From NCBI GenBank assembly GCA_033297075.1, contig MU858068.1:1-64000 (forward strand): a stretch of DNA of 64,000 bases, read 5' to 3'. Both the position numbers and the translations under genes were made by a program. A model generated the notes under the pieces. That model was given only the letters and a program-made list of their open reading frames with translations, had not been told where the DNA came from and made no database searches. Numbering within the stretch: position 1 is the first letter of the stretch; every line of letters starts with the position of its first letter. The DNA comes from Rhypophila decipiens (lineage: Eukaryota > Ascomycota > Sordariomycetes > Sordariales > Naviculisporaceae). Positions 1-10,000 of the stretch are shown here, one piece after another.

Positions 1-738
1 ATGGCCTACAATGCTTCCAAGACAAACACGACACACGTGTCACCCTTCTTTGCAAACTACGGATACGAACCCGAGCTACGACAAGGACCACAAGCTGACA
101 CGCCGAGAGCAGCAGTACGAGCAGACAGACTTCATGACATGCACCGAATGCTCAAGGACACGCTAGAATTCGTGCGCGAACAGATGCGCAAGTACTACGA
201 CACCCATAGGCTCGAGGGACCTCGCCTGAAGGAGGGAGATAAAGTATTTTTGCTCACAAAAAATCTGCGCACCAGACGACCAAGCAGGAAATTGGACTTC
301 AAGAAGGTCGGACCATTCAGAATAACGAAGAAAATCTCAAGTTCAAATTACGAGCTCGCATTGCCTGAAGGAATGCGACTGCGATCTAAAGTTTTCCACA
401 TATCCCTTCTTGAACCAGCACCACAAAACGCCAAACTCGAAACGCAAGTACAAGCGGAAGATGACGAGGAGACAGAATACGAGGTTGAAGATATTCTAGA
501 CTCGCGACTTAGCAGCCAAGGAGTGGAATACCTTGTGAAATGGCTAGGGTACACACCAGAATCTAACTCGTGGGAACCTCACGAGCAACTGAACTGCCCG
601 GAGAAGCTCCAGCAGTTCCACCGACAGAACCCAGATCGGCCTGGCCCAGTCTGGATCAACAGACGACCAGTCGACGTCAGCCAGCCAGTCAGGGGTACCA
701 ACGGCCGCGGAGGTCGACGGGGGATGGTCGTTCCCTGA
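1..738 (+). CDS. Pol polyprotein C-terminus: integrase end plus chromodomain (partial)
   Basis: The visible 245 residues are the end of a gypsy-type polyprotein; the true start lies left of the window, so the ATG at position 1 is probably internal. Residues about 1-60 look like the end of the integrase core ('FFANYGYEPEL'). Residues about 75-140 form the integrase C-terminal domain with the GPF motif ('KVGPFRITKK') and the 'SKVFHISLLEP' stretch typical of fungal gypsy Pol. Residues about 158-208 are a chromodomain ('EVEDILDSR', 'YLVKWLGYTPESNSWEP'), which in chromoviruses steers integration towards particular chromatin. The frame ends at TGA 736-738 after an Arg/Gly-rich tail. The last 195 bases overlap an antisense ORF. 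Confidence 0.92.
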   Translation: MAYNASKTNTTHVSPFFANYGYEPELRQGPQADTPRAAVRADRLHDMHRMLKDTLEFVREQMRKYYDTHRLEGPRLKEGDKVFLLTKNLRTRRPSRKLDFKKVGPFRITKKISSSNYELALPEGMRLRSKVFHISLLEPAPQNAKLETQVQAEDDEETEYEVEDILDSRLSSQGVEYLVKWLGYTPESNSWEPHEQLNCPEKLQQFHRQNPDRPGPVWINRRPVDVSQPVRGTNGRGGRRGMVVP

Positions 739-1158
739 GGCTTGGGACGCCGGTGCCGGAGGATCCCTGGGATCGGGAACCTCCTTCTCATGGTCCACCA
801 TGCCCCGGCGGAATAGCTCGCCCGCACGCTCTCGCGCGCGGCGCTTACGGGACATAGTCGAGAGAAGTTGGGTATTGAGGGCGAGGACTTGCTCTCGGAG
901 TTTCTCCTCCTCGATGCTGCGCATTAAGGAAGGGGCGAAGTTGTTTCCATCACAATGAACCTTCCTACCAATACATTCACCGCAATGGGACGATCCTGAC
1001 GAGATGATACAAGAACGACCGTTACGGAAGCAATTAGTGCAAGGCATGGAGGATTCGAAGCCCGCAAAAGAGACAAAGGCGGCAAGGGCCTTTTCAGAGG
1101 AAATCTTGGAAGATGAACGAGAAGACTGCGAACGTTTCTGCACTCTGTTAGCAGACAT
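544..1158 (-). CDS. Antisense ORF in the retrotransposon with a Zn2Cys6-like cysteine pattern
   Basis: An uninterrupted 204-codon ATG-started frame runs opposite to Pol, from the region before the 3' LTR into the chromodomain end. After a Ser/Arg/Lys-rich start it has cysteines spaced CX2CX6CX8CX2CX6C (residues about 40-69; 'CTNC', 'CGEC'). That fits the spacing of fungal Zn(II)2Cys6 binuclear clusters, although the basic residues between the first cysteines are fewer than in classical regulators. A charged, possibly helical stretch follows, then a Pro/Ser and Asp/Trp-rich tail. My recollection is that similar ORFs recur in fungal gypsy elements. Whether it is expressed is unknown; the C-terminal 65 residues read through antisense Pol sequence and could be fortuitous. 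Confidence 0.55.
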   Translation of the reverse strand: MSANRVQKRSQSSRSSSKISSEKALAAFVSFAGFESSMPCTNCFRNGRSCIISSGSSHCGECIGRKVHCDGNNFAPSLMRSIEEEKLREQVLALNTQLLSTMSRKRRARERAGELFRRGMVDHEKEVPDPRDPPAPASQASGNDHPPSTSAAVGTPDWLADVDWSSVDPDWARPIWVLSVELLELLRAVQLLVRFPRVRFWCVP

Positions 1159-1240
1159 GGTCGCGGATGATGCTCAGGGAAAGAAATTTACTCACTAGGA
1201 TGAAAACGAGGCGGATTGTTGGGTCTTCGGGGCGAAGACC

Positions 1241-1254
1241 AGGGAGGAGGGGAA
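1241..1254 (+). other. Polypurine tract
   Basis: Fourteen consecutive purines end four bases before the LTR start at 1258. This is the usual site of plus-strand priming in LTR retroelements, and it supports the LTR boundary. Confidence 0.7.
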
Positions 1255-1257
1255 TCG

Positions 1258-1605
1258 TGTCATGACCCTGCACGATGCATGACGCCGTGATGCCTCAGGC
1301 ATCCAGTGCGGGGCCCAGGGGTGGCCAATCAGCGTGATCCCAGCTTAAGGAAGTCCCGATGCCGGGACGCAGAACGCTCGGGACAGTCCCGAAGTCCCGA
1401 GGAGGAACGGTCGGGACGTCGGGACCACAATCATTACTAGTAGACAGTTTCCTATATAGTAGGAGAATGCTGCGCATTCTCCGTCCGAGGATTCTAAAAC
1501 TCCTCACGCAACAATCACATTCCAAGTTCTGAACATTCTGCGGTTCATTGTCTACTATCTTGTTTACTCCTACAAGCTCTTAGTAGAGCAATCTGATCAG
1601 TGACA
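1258..1605 (+). repeat. 3' long terminal repeat (348 bp)
   Basis: The segment runs from TGTCATGACC to ATCAGTGACA, starting just after the polypurine tract and ending with the CA expected of an LTR. It holds a dense array of CGGGAC/GTCCCG motifs at 1352-1425 and a TATA-like CCTATATAG near 1451. The boundaries are inferred from the TG..CA ends and the tract; the 5' copy is not in the window. Confidence 0.75.
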
Positions 1606-2019
1606 GTACTTGCAGTACTTACCGCGTACAACCTCCTTTCCAACTGTCAACCCCCGTTAGGCGTCCTGCCTTGCAGTCTGTACCTACCCAGGTGTCAGGT
1701 TGTAACAGTTTTCCAGAAAGTTAACAATGCCACGGTAATCGCCCCAATCCCAGCATTCTACCAGTACTACTTATATAAGTTTTGATGAAGAAAATTTCTT
1801 CGGATCCTACCCCCTGTCTTCAGTGTCTCCACTTTATTTTGTATGGGGTTTTCTTCGGATAGTACAACCATCCATCGCGGCATTAGGGATAGGGTAGGAA
1901 TACAGGCAACATTACTAGCACTAGCCTCCTTTTTTTTCCTTTTCGAGGCCATCCCCTCATCCATCCAAACTTGTCCACCTCCTTCCCACACTGTCCAAGC
2001 TACCAGTCTGGCCACACAT
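1606..2019. other. Intergenic, between the LTR and the small secreted protein gene
   Basis: No credible gene is seen. The short frames here have no recognisable protein character. It should contain the 3' untranslated region of the minus-strand gene that ends at 2020. Confidence 0.6.
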
Positions 2020-2523
2020 TCAACAAGGGAAAGCAGACTGGCACATATGAACCAGGTACCCTGGGCCAACGTTATTCTGGCGACGGCAATGAGGTACCCC
2101 GTTGAAGGAGAAGCCGCCGTAGCGGTAAGCAAGGTAGTTGTAGTTGCTGGGGTGAATGTAATCAAGCTCCAGCGAGTACGGGAGCTGTGAGTATATGGAG
2201 CGCGGCAGGTTCCACGGGAGCTGGTCACCGTTGGTCATGTCGATGCCTCCGATGACCTGGCAGTTGTGGTTATAGATGCGAAGCCACCACCAATATACTG
2301 TATTTCGAACAAGATGCTGGGTCAGTTATCTCCAGAGGAAAGGACGAAATCAGGCCAAGAAGGAAGTAAACGTACCGTTATGCTCGGCTTGGACAACACC
2401 CGCTACCCCGAGATTGCATGTTCCTGGCGCGGTGGGCGTACAAGGTGTGACCGGTATGCTTCCTTGGGCAAACCCCAGACCAACAAAGGCAGCGATGGTG
2501 AGGAGCAGAGGTAAGAATTTCAT
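2020..2523 (-). CDS. Small secreted cysteine-containing protein (141 aa)
   Basis: There are two exons, 2523-2376 and 2297-2020. The intron, 2298-2375, has a GTACGT donor, a CTGAC branch-like site and a CAG acceptor. The joined frame gives 141 residues. Residues 1-19 are a clear signal peptide (hydrophobic core 'LPLLLTIAAFVGLGFA'). The mature part has six cysteines (28, 36, 62, 120, 135, 141), a run of three tryptophans at 52-54 and many Tyr/Asn residues. An even cysteine number suggests disulfides in an extracellular protein. I do not recognise the family. Size, secretion and closeness to a retrotransposon are typical of fungal effector candidates, but that is inference. Exon joining is well supported by frame and splice sites. 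Confidence 0.75.
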
Positions 2524-5089
2524 GATGGGCGGGACTCTTTGCAAGACTGTGTGGGAATTTGAAGAGAAAATGAACATGAAAAGGCACATGTGCAAAAAAA
2601 GAACTTTTCAAAGAAGAGAGAGGCCTCAACACCCCTCTTTATATCCCTCAAGCTGTTCACCCAAAGCCGAACGGTGCGTTATGCCATTCAGTCTTGCGGG
2701 GGTCCATGGACAGACAAGTTTGCAGCTAGAGGCCATCGCCGAGCTCCCCGTCCTAACGCGCAGCACGACAAGGCTACTAGCCCTGCAGCTTGGTACGCTG
2801 AAGCTAGTGTCAGTTACATAGGACCCTGCCTGATGGAGCTGTGGGATCGAGTCTTGCCTGGCAGAGTCTAGCATGACGGACCCAGTGCCACAACCATGCG
2901 GGAATCAGATGATTACCGCGTGCTTGGCACGACTGCGTTATTGATAGCTTGTCAAAGACTGCGAGGAGTAGAGGAATGTTACCAGCACCTGTGATTTCTG
3001 GAAGGCTAGTTTGCAAACATCCAGTCATAATGCCAGTGGGAATGCACTGGGCCTGGAATTGCGAGATCGGAAACGGAAACCGGTAAGCGGGTTGCATCGT
3101 TGCTCCATGGTAAGACGCATCATTTCTGCACGAGGTGGTTTGGACTACTTGCCACCAGTCACATAACATTGCAAATCCAACACTCCAGGTAAATGTAAAC
3201 GTCAATGAGGTCCCGGTCTTTGATGGCGGGTTCGGGGTTCGTGTCGTCGTGAAAGTTGAGTCCATGGCATCTCTTTTGGACAAGAGCTGACGGATTGCCC
3301 TGTATCCAGTTTCTCATTATTTGGTCATGGGTCTTGCTGGTTCTTGTCCAATCCCAACAGGCGATTTGCTCTTTCCTCTCGCCTCAGCACCCATCGTCCG
3401 TTGAAGCAAATGGCGACAGTCCACTGCAAAGGGGAGGAGCCAGACGACCATGAGGCTTGAGCAACGCACTGTCCCATCGCCGTTCGTTCACCATTGCCCG
3501 GGTAAGAGCTGAATTTACTTGTTCCTTGATCTTTCTGCCCAGCATTTGGTCAAGGGAAGTTGCGGTGAGTCGTAACAGCACAGTCGCGGCTGCCAAACAA
3601 CCGCCATCCATGACGAATGCAAACTGGACAATGACGTGATGAAATCCTTCCAGACACCGGCAGCCTCTCCACTGGCAGCCCTTCGGATTGCCAAAGTAAA
3701 TTCCAGTTCGCGGGTTCAACCTCCATCCCCACTGCACATTTTCAACGACGAGTTCATTCGGTTCACTTTCACACGTTATCTGGTCTCATTACACTGCCAT
3801 CATTCCAGTTTGAAATAGACCCTTCTCCAACAAGTCAGCTCGAGCATCCAACCATATCACGTATCCCATTCAATGGCCGAGAGCTAGAAGTTTTTATACC
3901 CCGGGTATCATTTCCGCGGCGGCAGCCTGGTCGATTCAAGTTTACCACGATCATCACAAATTGGTTTCGGTCAGTATCATTCCATTTCCCCTAACCCTAA
4001 CCCCAAGTAACCCAGAGCTAGCTCGTCAGTCATCTGTTCAGAGTCGCTAACCTTCTATATTGATCCCATCCAGATCGGCGGCTTGACCAAGAGTTGGCAA
4101 TTCCCGACCCCAGGGACCTTTGGCTCAAGGTGAAAACGCCACCCCTCTGCATCGACGACTGGAAGAGGGAAAGCGTCTGGTGCGAAATATTTTTTTTTTG
4201 GTCCGGTGAAATCATACCTAGAATTAGCTTTGCGACCAGAAGATCCATGTCGAGTCGAGGACGTCAACTTCTTCAACATGTGGGACGACCTGATGACCCA
4301 CCCGGTGGTCAAAAAATGATGTCATTCTCGGAGCACAAGGCTTTTACCTGACAACATGGATCGAAGATTTCCACACATATGCGATATACCCGTCATATTG
4401 CCAGTGACAGGCTTAACATGGCCTATCCATGGCCCGGTTGAGCTGGAGCTTCTCATAAAGTATGCCGCGAAGCATTACGACGTCTTTTACAACCCGACGA
4501 CTGATGGTCAATGCAAAGGCATCACCGTACAGCTCATGCACGTACCGGTGCCAAAGCACCTGAGTCTCGTCAGGCTGCCATGGACGACGCGGCGGGATGA
4601 TTGGCCATGGCATGATGGTCGGGTGCCACTGTCCGCACTGTCCTGGTCCCAAGATTGAACACGAGACAAACCTCTGATTTGTCACCATCTCACTCCACCG
4701 CAGTATAAGTAGCAGGTAGCAATCCAAGCGTCGGTTCACATAGCGTCACGGTACAAATAGACACCATATTCTTGAACTCCTTTGCGTATTACTGCATGAT
4801 TCACTCGGAAAGAAATGAAACAGATGCATATGGAACATGATTTCAATAACGTTATCCTGTTCTTGGGTATATATATACGTATTATCTGTGGCATAGGCCT
4901 ATTCATCCCGCATCATCATATCAAGTTGCAGTGGGAATCTAGAATGATCAACACCAGCCAGCAAATGAATCGACCTGCATCCACAAAGAAAAAAATTACT
5001 TCACATCCGCCTGAGACACAAAACAAGCCCCCTACCTATCCAAACGATCAAACAAAGACAAGGGGGGTATCCGCACAAAAAAGCACCAC
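2524..5089. other. Intergenic, about 2.6 kb
   Basis: I find no frame with signal peptide, domain or believable splice pattern. A short telomere-like motif (two TAACCC units within a C-rich context) sits at 3988-4004. The left end should carry the promoter of the small secreted protein gene and the right end the 3' UTR of the permease. Confidence 0.55.
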
Positions 5090-7003
5090 TTAGAAGAGCT
5101 TGTAGACGATCTTCATGGGGATGCTCGCGTTGGCCCTCTTGGTCTCGATGGCGCGGTGGAGCTCCCAGTCAATTTCGCGACGACCGCTGTCTAGGTCGAT
5201 GTTGTCGATGGTGAGGAACTTCGGCCTCTTCCAGATGTAGCCGGCAACCCAGAAGACGATGACAACGGGGAAGGCGAGGCAGGACATGAAGAAACCCTCG
5301 GCATCGTTGACTTCGCCGCCGTCAGGTCCGCCACCAATGGGCCAGATGGCCACGTACATCTGGGCGATGAAGACGAGGATGGAGAGCCCGAGACCGATGT
5401 ATGAGCCGATGACGCCACCGGCCGACTTGAATGGGATCTCGTCCAGGGTGTGGCCCTGGCGCTTCCAGGCCATGCGGAAGCGAATGTGGGCCAAGCAGAT
5501 GGAACCCCAGGTGAAGAGGGCGGCGAGACCCGAGATACTGAGAAGCCAGTCGAAGAGCTTCTGGCCCTCCTCGGGCTTGGTGCCGGCAAAGGCGAGGAAG
5601 CCGACAGCGAGAATAAGCAGGGTCGAGTAGAGAGGGCGGCCAGCACGGTCGACGTAGGCGAAAATCTTGGGCGCATAGCCCTGCTCAGCCATGGCAGTCA
5701 GAGTACGGCTGCCTCCGTAGACACCCGAGAGACCGATGGAGATGACCGAGATGACAATGACGGCGTTGATGAAGTGATCGTAGCCATTGAGGCCAGCATC
5801 CTTTCCGACAAGCACAAAGGGTGACGCCTGCGAGTTGGCAAAGGCTTGGTCACCGATAAGACGCTCATCATCGGCAGAGATGAGCAGGCCGACGAAGAGA
5901 AGGGAGAGAATGTAGAAGCTGTTTGGGGGCAACAAACGTCAGTCCGGAAATCCTTGTCGTGGGGGCAGTCGGCAAACTTACAGGGTAACACGCCAAAAGA
6001 CCTGCTTGCAAGCAGAGGGAAGGGTCTGGAGAGGAGTCTTGGACTCGGAAGCGGCAATGCCAATCAACTCGGTACCGGCGAAAGCAAAGGCAGCAGTCAC
6101 GAAGACGGAGCAAAAGCCCTTGAACCCGTTTTTGAAAGCGTTGTCTCCGGTGAGGTATTTGGTGCCCCAGGGTTCGCTGTAAAGGCCGTTGGAAGGTCCA
6201 CCACCGGAGACGAGAACAACGCCAATGATAAGGAAGGTAATAATGGCAGTCAACTTGATGAAACTGGACCAAAACTCTTCCTCGGCGTATCCCAAGGTTC
6301 CGAAGCAGCTGATGATGATGAGCGCACCAAGGAAGATGGCCATAAACACGGCCGGACTTACACTTCCTTGGGACCAGTAATTGATTGTAAACGAGGCGAC
6401 GACGATTTCGAATGGGAGAATGAAGACCCATTGCAGGAAGTAGTTCCAGCCCATCTGCCGGGTGGCGCAAAAAGTGTCAGCAACAGAGCCGAAAGACCGG
6501 GCCGGACCGGCAATGACAGAAAGCTAAAGACTTACAGCAAAGCCCCACGAGGGGTCGACGAAGCGAGTGACCAGGGTGTAGAAACCACCAGAGACAGGAT
6601 ACATGAGAGCGAGTTCACCAAGAGCAAAGACGACGTTGAACATCATGACACCGATGATGATGTAGTCGATGAGCAAGCTGGCCGGGCCACCTCTTCGGAG
6701 GGCGGAACCGGTACCGACGAAGAGACCAGCACCGATGGAACCACCGATGGCAATCATGTGCAGATGGCGGCCCTTCATGGTCTGGTTGAGCTGGTTGTGC
6801 CGGTTCCCCTCCGTCTCGACACGGCGCTTGAAGGACTCGGGCGTGAAGCCCATGCGGCCCCAGAAGCTGAGCGAGTAGTAGTCGTCATTGTTGACAAAGT
6901 CCTTGTGGATGGTGCCGACACCAGCTTCTCCACGCTCGTAGGCGGGCGCGTTATCGATGGCGACCTTCTCGCCATCGCCGTATTCTTTCTTGTCGTCCGA
7001 CAT
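5090..7003 (-). CDS. Amino acid permease (YAT/APC family)
   Basis: There are three exons, 7003-6536, 6454-5982 and 5918-5090, with GT-AG introns at 6455-6535 and 5919-5981. The joined protein has 589 residues, normal for yeast-type amino acid transporters. A hydrophilic N-terminus of about 80 residues is followed by the family signature 'GRHLHMIAIGGSIGAGLFVG', where the first helix begins, and about twelve membrane segments in all. 'AFAFAGTELIGIAASES' and 'GGSRTLTAMAEQGYAPK' are further conserved APC stretches. Such proteins import amino acids with protons across the plasma membrane; the substrate cannot be read from sequence. The start is chosen because MSDDKKEYGDGEK gives the usual acidic/Lys-rich cytosolic lead. 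Confidence 0.93.
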
Positions 7004-10000
7004 GGCGGAACCTGATGGCCTCTCAAGGGCTGGGGTATTAATTATGATGTACTTGATAATAAAAGAAAAGAGTTCGGTTCAAACGGTCCCGGTCCCAGAG
7101 ATCGGCAGGGAGAGAAGTGGGTGAGGAAAAGGAAGGGAACCGGATCCAGTGGGCGGGTGTTTGTGATAGTTTTATACATCAAAAGCCAATGGCACTTTGT
7201 TGCCGCCACAGGACGGACGGGGATCAGCAAGAGTTGCAACGCGACCCTTCAGGCATGGGAACTCCAGTCTGCAGCATCGCATCAGAGCTTCTTCTCCTGG
7301 CTCCCATGGGCCATGGTCCATGGACGGGTCGGAGGGTCCCATCATCAGGATTTGGATGGGCCAACCACCCATGTTCCTGCAAACTTGCAGCAGCACTGCA
7401 GATTGCACATCCATGCCGGCGAGTCTGGGACTGGGAACTGGGAGTCAAGGGAGTACGGAATAAGGAGGAGGACGGATAATCTGTGGTGGGGACTCTGGGG
7501 GAGGGCAACTTGGCACTATCGATTTGCAGGTACTTTCCGTATGGGTAACAGCAGTGCTGGGTACGTGATTGTAACATTCATGTTGGACCGAAATGACAAT
7601 TGCACATGCAAGTTGATGCAACTTTGCCCTCTCACCGATGACCCAAATAGGCAGATCCTAGGCTGCTCGAAACTGGCTAGCTCCGTCTGGAAAGGTAGTG
7701 TACGAGCTACAGATACCTGTACTAGGTACGAACGGGTTACGGGTGCGGTTCTGGGGAGGTGCATTGACGTGTTAGACCTTCCGTGACTGCCCACAAAACA
7801 CACGTCGTGCTGCGTGCAACGTCCTTCCCGTTATCTTGCTGGAGAAGGAGAGGCAGTCACTGGCGCTGAAAGGGTTGCATGCACACACCACCTGTCTCGT
7901 GAGCGAGATCTTGGCTAGATCTTGGCGTGGCTTATCACCTTCCCGATCTCGTCTAGCGTCCACCAATCCATGCTTTGAGAGTAAGGGTCTTGGCAGAGCC
8001 TCCTCCCGCAAATCCATCTTGGCGACTGCGAGTCTGAAATCCGCGCCGGCAACATTTCAACCTCTCTCCCCACAAAAGGAATGCCTCTCTCAGTTGCCCC
8101 CCCAGGGCCCTAATCCCTATCGGGGACTCCACCCAGCCAATGGCTGTCCAGTCTGGGGCCTCTGGGCAGTCTTGCACCAAGGTCGGGCCAAAAGCCAAAA
8201 TGGTCGTCTTATCTCCTGCCTTTCTAGTTGGCTTGGCCCGTCGCATTCTGCGCTATTGACCGACTTCCAGAACAATTCCATGCATGCGCCAGATCGATAA
8301 GAAAGACCGATTGGCTGTTGGAGAGTCGGGGTTGGGGGTCACCCGGCCCAAGTTAAACTCTCCCCCATCATCCTTCGCCTGTGTTTACTGCTTTTTGCTG
8401 CCTTTTCCATTTCGACACCGACACTGCACTACCTACCGATCGGCTGTTGGCCAACAAGAAGTCGCAAATCAACATCCAACCTCTTCTTTTGATTACTGCG
8501 CACCTCGCACCACCTCATGCGACCTCTGACGCCGTCCATACTGTTTTGAGGTATTGAGAGGTTGACGATTCCCACAAGAGTATCTGATCTGTCGCCCAGC
8601 TTTGAGATCAGATCATGGCCAGTTTTTAGTATAGCCTCTTTCATCATCCGACATGTTTAAACACGTGTGGTTGTGGTGGTTGACTAGCTGACTGCAGAGA
8701 GGCAGCTTGGTGGGGGAGATCATTCTGTCATGAAATGCCATGGAACCTTGGGGGTGGCAATGGGGATTTCTGGGTTATGTCCAATTGGCAACCCGAGCGC
8801 TTGCATCTATTTCAGACTGTTTTGGTATCCGTACATGGTAGCAAATTACCTATCATGATTGATCAACATCCAATGAACCTATGAACAAGACAACCCTCCT
8901 TCCAGAGTCCCAATATTAGGTCGTGGCTATCCGTTGGTAGTGCAGACGGGAACCCCGGCCCCCGGTCCCCGTCCCCGTTCCCCGTCCGATCCCCCAGTAC
9001 GCCCACTTAAGCAACGTTCGGTGCAACGGCGCCAAACTGTTAGCTCATCCCAAGGAGGGAGGTGAGGCAAAAATGCACAGATGGCAGAGACTCACGTCCC
9101 TTGACCTCGCTCCCTTGCGCATCAATTCCCACTTGCTGTTTCGTTTTCCCGCATCTTCCCCGCTGCACAATCAGACATGGCGGAAATATTTCTCCACCCC
9201 ATATCTCGCTGGTGCTGAGTCTGCTGACAGCTGATACGTAAGCGCAAGGCATGGCCCGACGATACCCACCTTCAAGCGTCTAGTGCGTTAATAAGTCCAA
9301 TCCTTCTGGAATATTGATAAGATTTCGGACACCGATCAGCTGGGTGGCGCCATTGTGTATCGGGCGACATTATCCCTCTCGTTGATTTACACTACTTGAG
9401 GCTGGGAGCACCAAAGTGAGCTAATTCAGCTGGCCTAAATTGTGAAAGAAGCTCACCGGACGACTGCAATGAGACAAAGGACAATGGAAAAGAACCTCGG
9501 CCTTGGAATAGTTCAAGGTTTCGTGCCATGGCGATGGATCCTTAGCGTTGGCGCCACAACTCTTGACCCCAACCGTTTATCTCTGGGCATACGTCGATTG
9601 GTGTGCCTTTCACCGACCAAAACGCATCTCTTCTTTCAGCTGGCCTGACGGCTCGCAACACCATTGCAGTCGACGGGCCTGCTGTCAAAAACACCATCCC
9701 ATTCTGCTTTTTTTTGTTGTTTCCAGGCGCACTCAGCTCGATTTGTGGTACCAATACAAGATATGCATGATTGCGAGTCCTGGGAACCATCTCCTAGTGT
9801 GGCATCCGACGGGGCCATCCTCATCCGGGGTCCTGGTAAGGGAGCAGATGCAGGAGCGTGACATCCCACCTCCCTCCATTCACAGTGTCAGTCTCGAAGT
9901 GCCCTCTCAACTCCAGTCGCTTGCTCTCCTGCTCTCCACTACCGAAACAAGCCTAATTTGGAGTCTGCGGTCCTTGCATACTCCTTCTCCTCAGGGCAGG

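Larger units (their letters stand above)
1..1605 (+). mobile_element. Ty3/gypsy (chromovirus-type) LTR retrotransposon, 3' part
   Basis: This is the downstream end of an LTR retrotransposon cut by the left edge of the window. In order it shows the integrase C-terminus and chromodomain of the Pol polyprotein (to 738), a 0.5 kb non-Pol segment, a purine-rich tract at 1241-1254 and a 3' LTR at 1258-1605. The LTR begins TGT and ends ACA. A chromodomain fused to the integrase end marks chromovirus-type Ty3/gypsy elements. The reading frame is open in the visible part, so the copy may be young. The 5' LTR, reverse transcriptase and target-site duplication lie outside the window; GTACT follows the 3' LTR and would be the right-hand duplicate if the duplication is 5 bp. 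Confidence 0.88.

Noticed and set aside
5846..7015. 389-codon plus-strand ORF opposite the permease
   Set aside because: Antisense shadow rich in Gly/Asp/Glu; the minus strand encodes a clear permease with canonical introns.
7121..7786. 221-codon plus-strand ORF upstream of the permease
   Set aside because: No signal peptide, domain or splice support; composition looks random and it lies in the promoter region.
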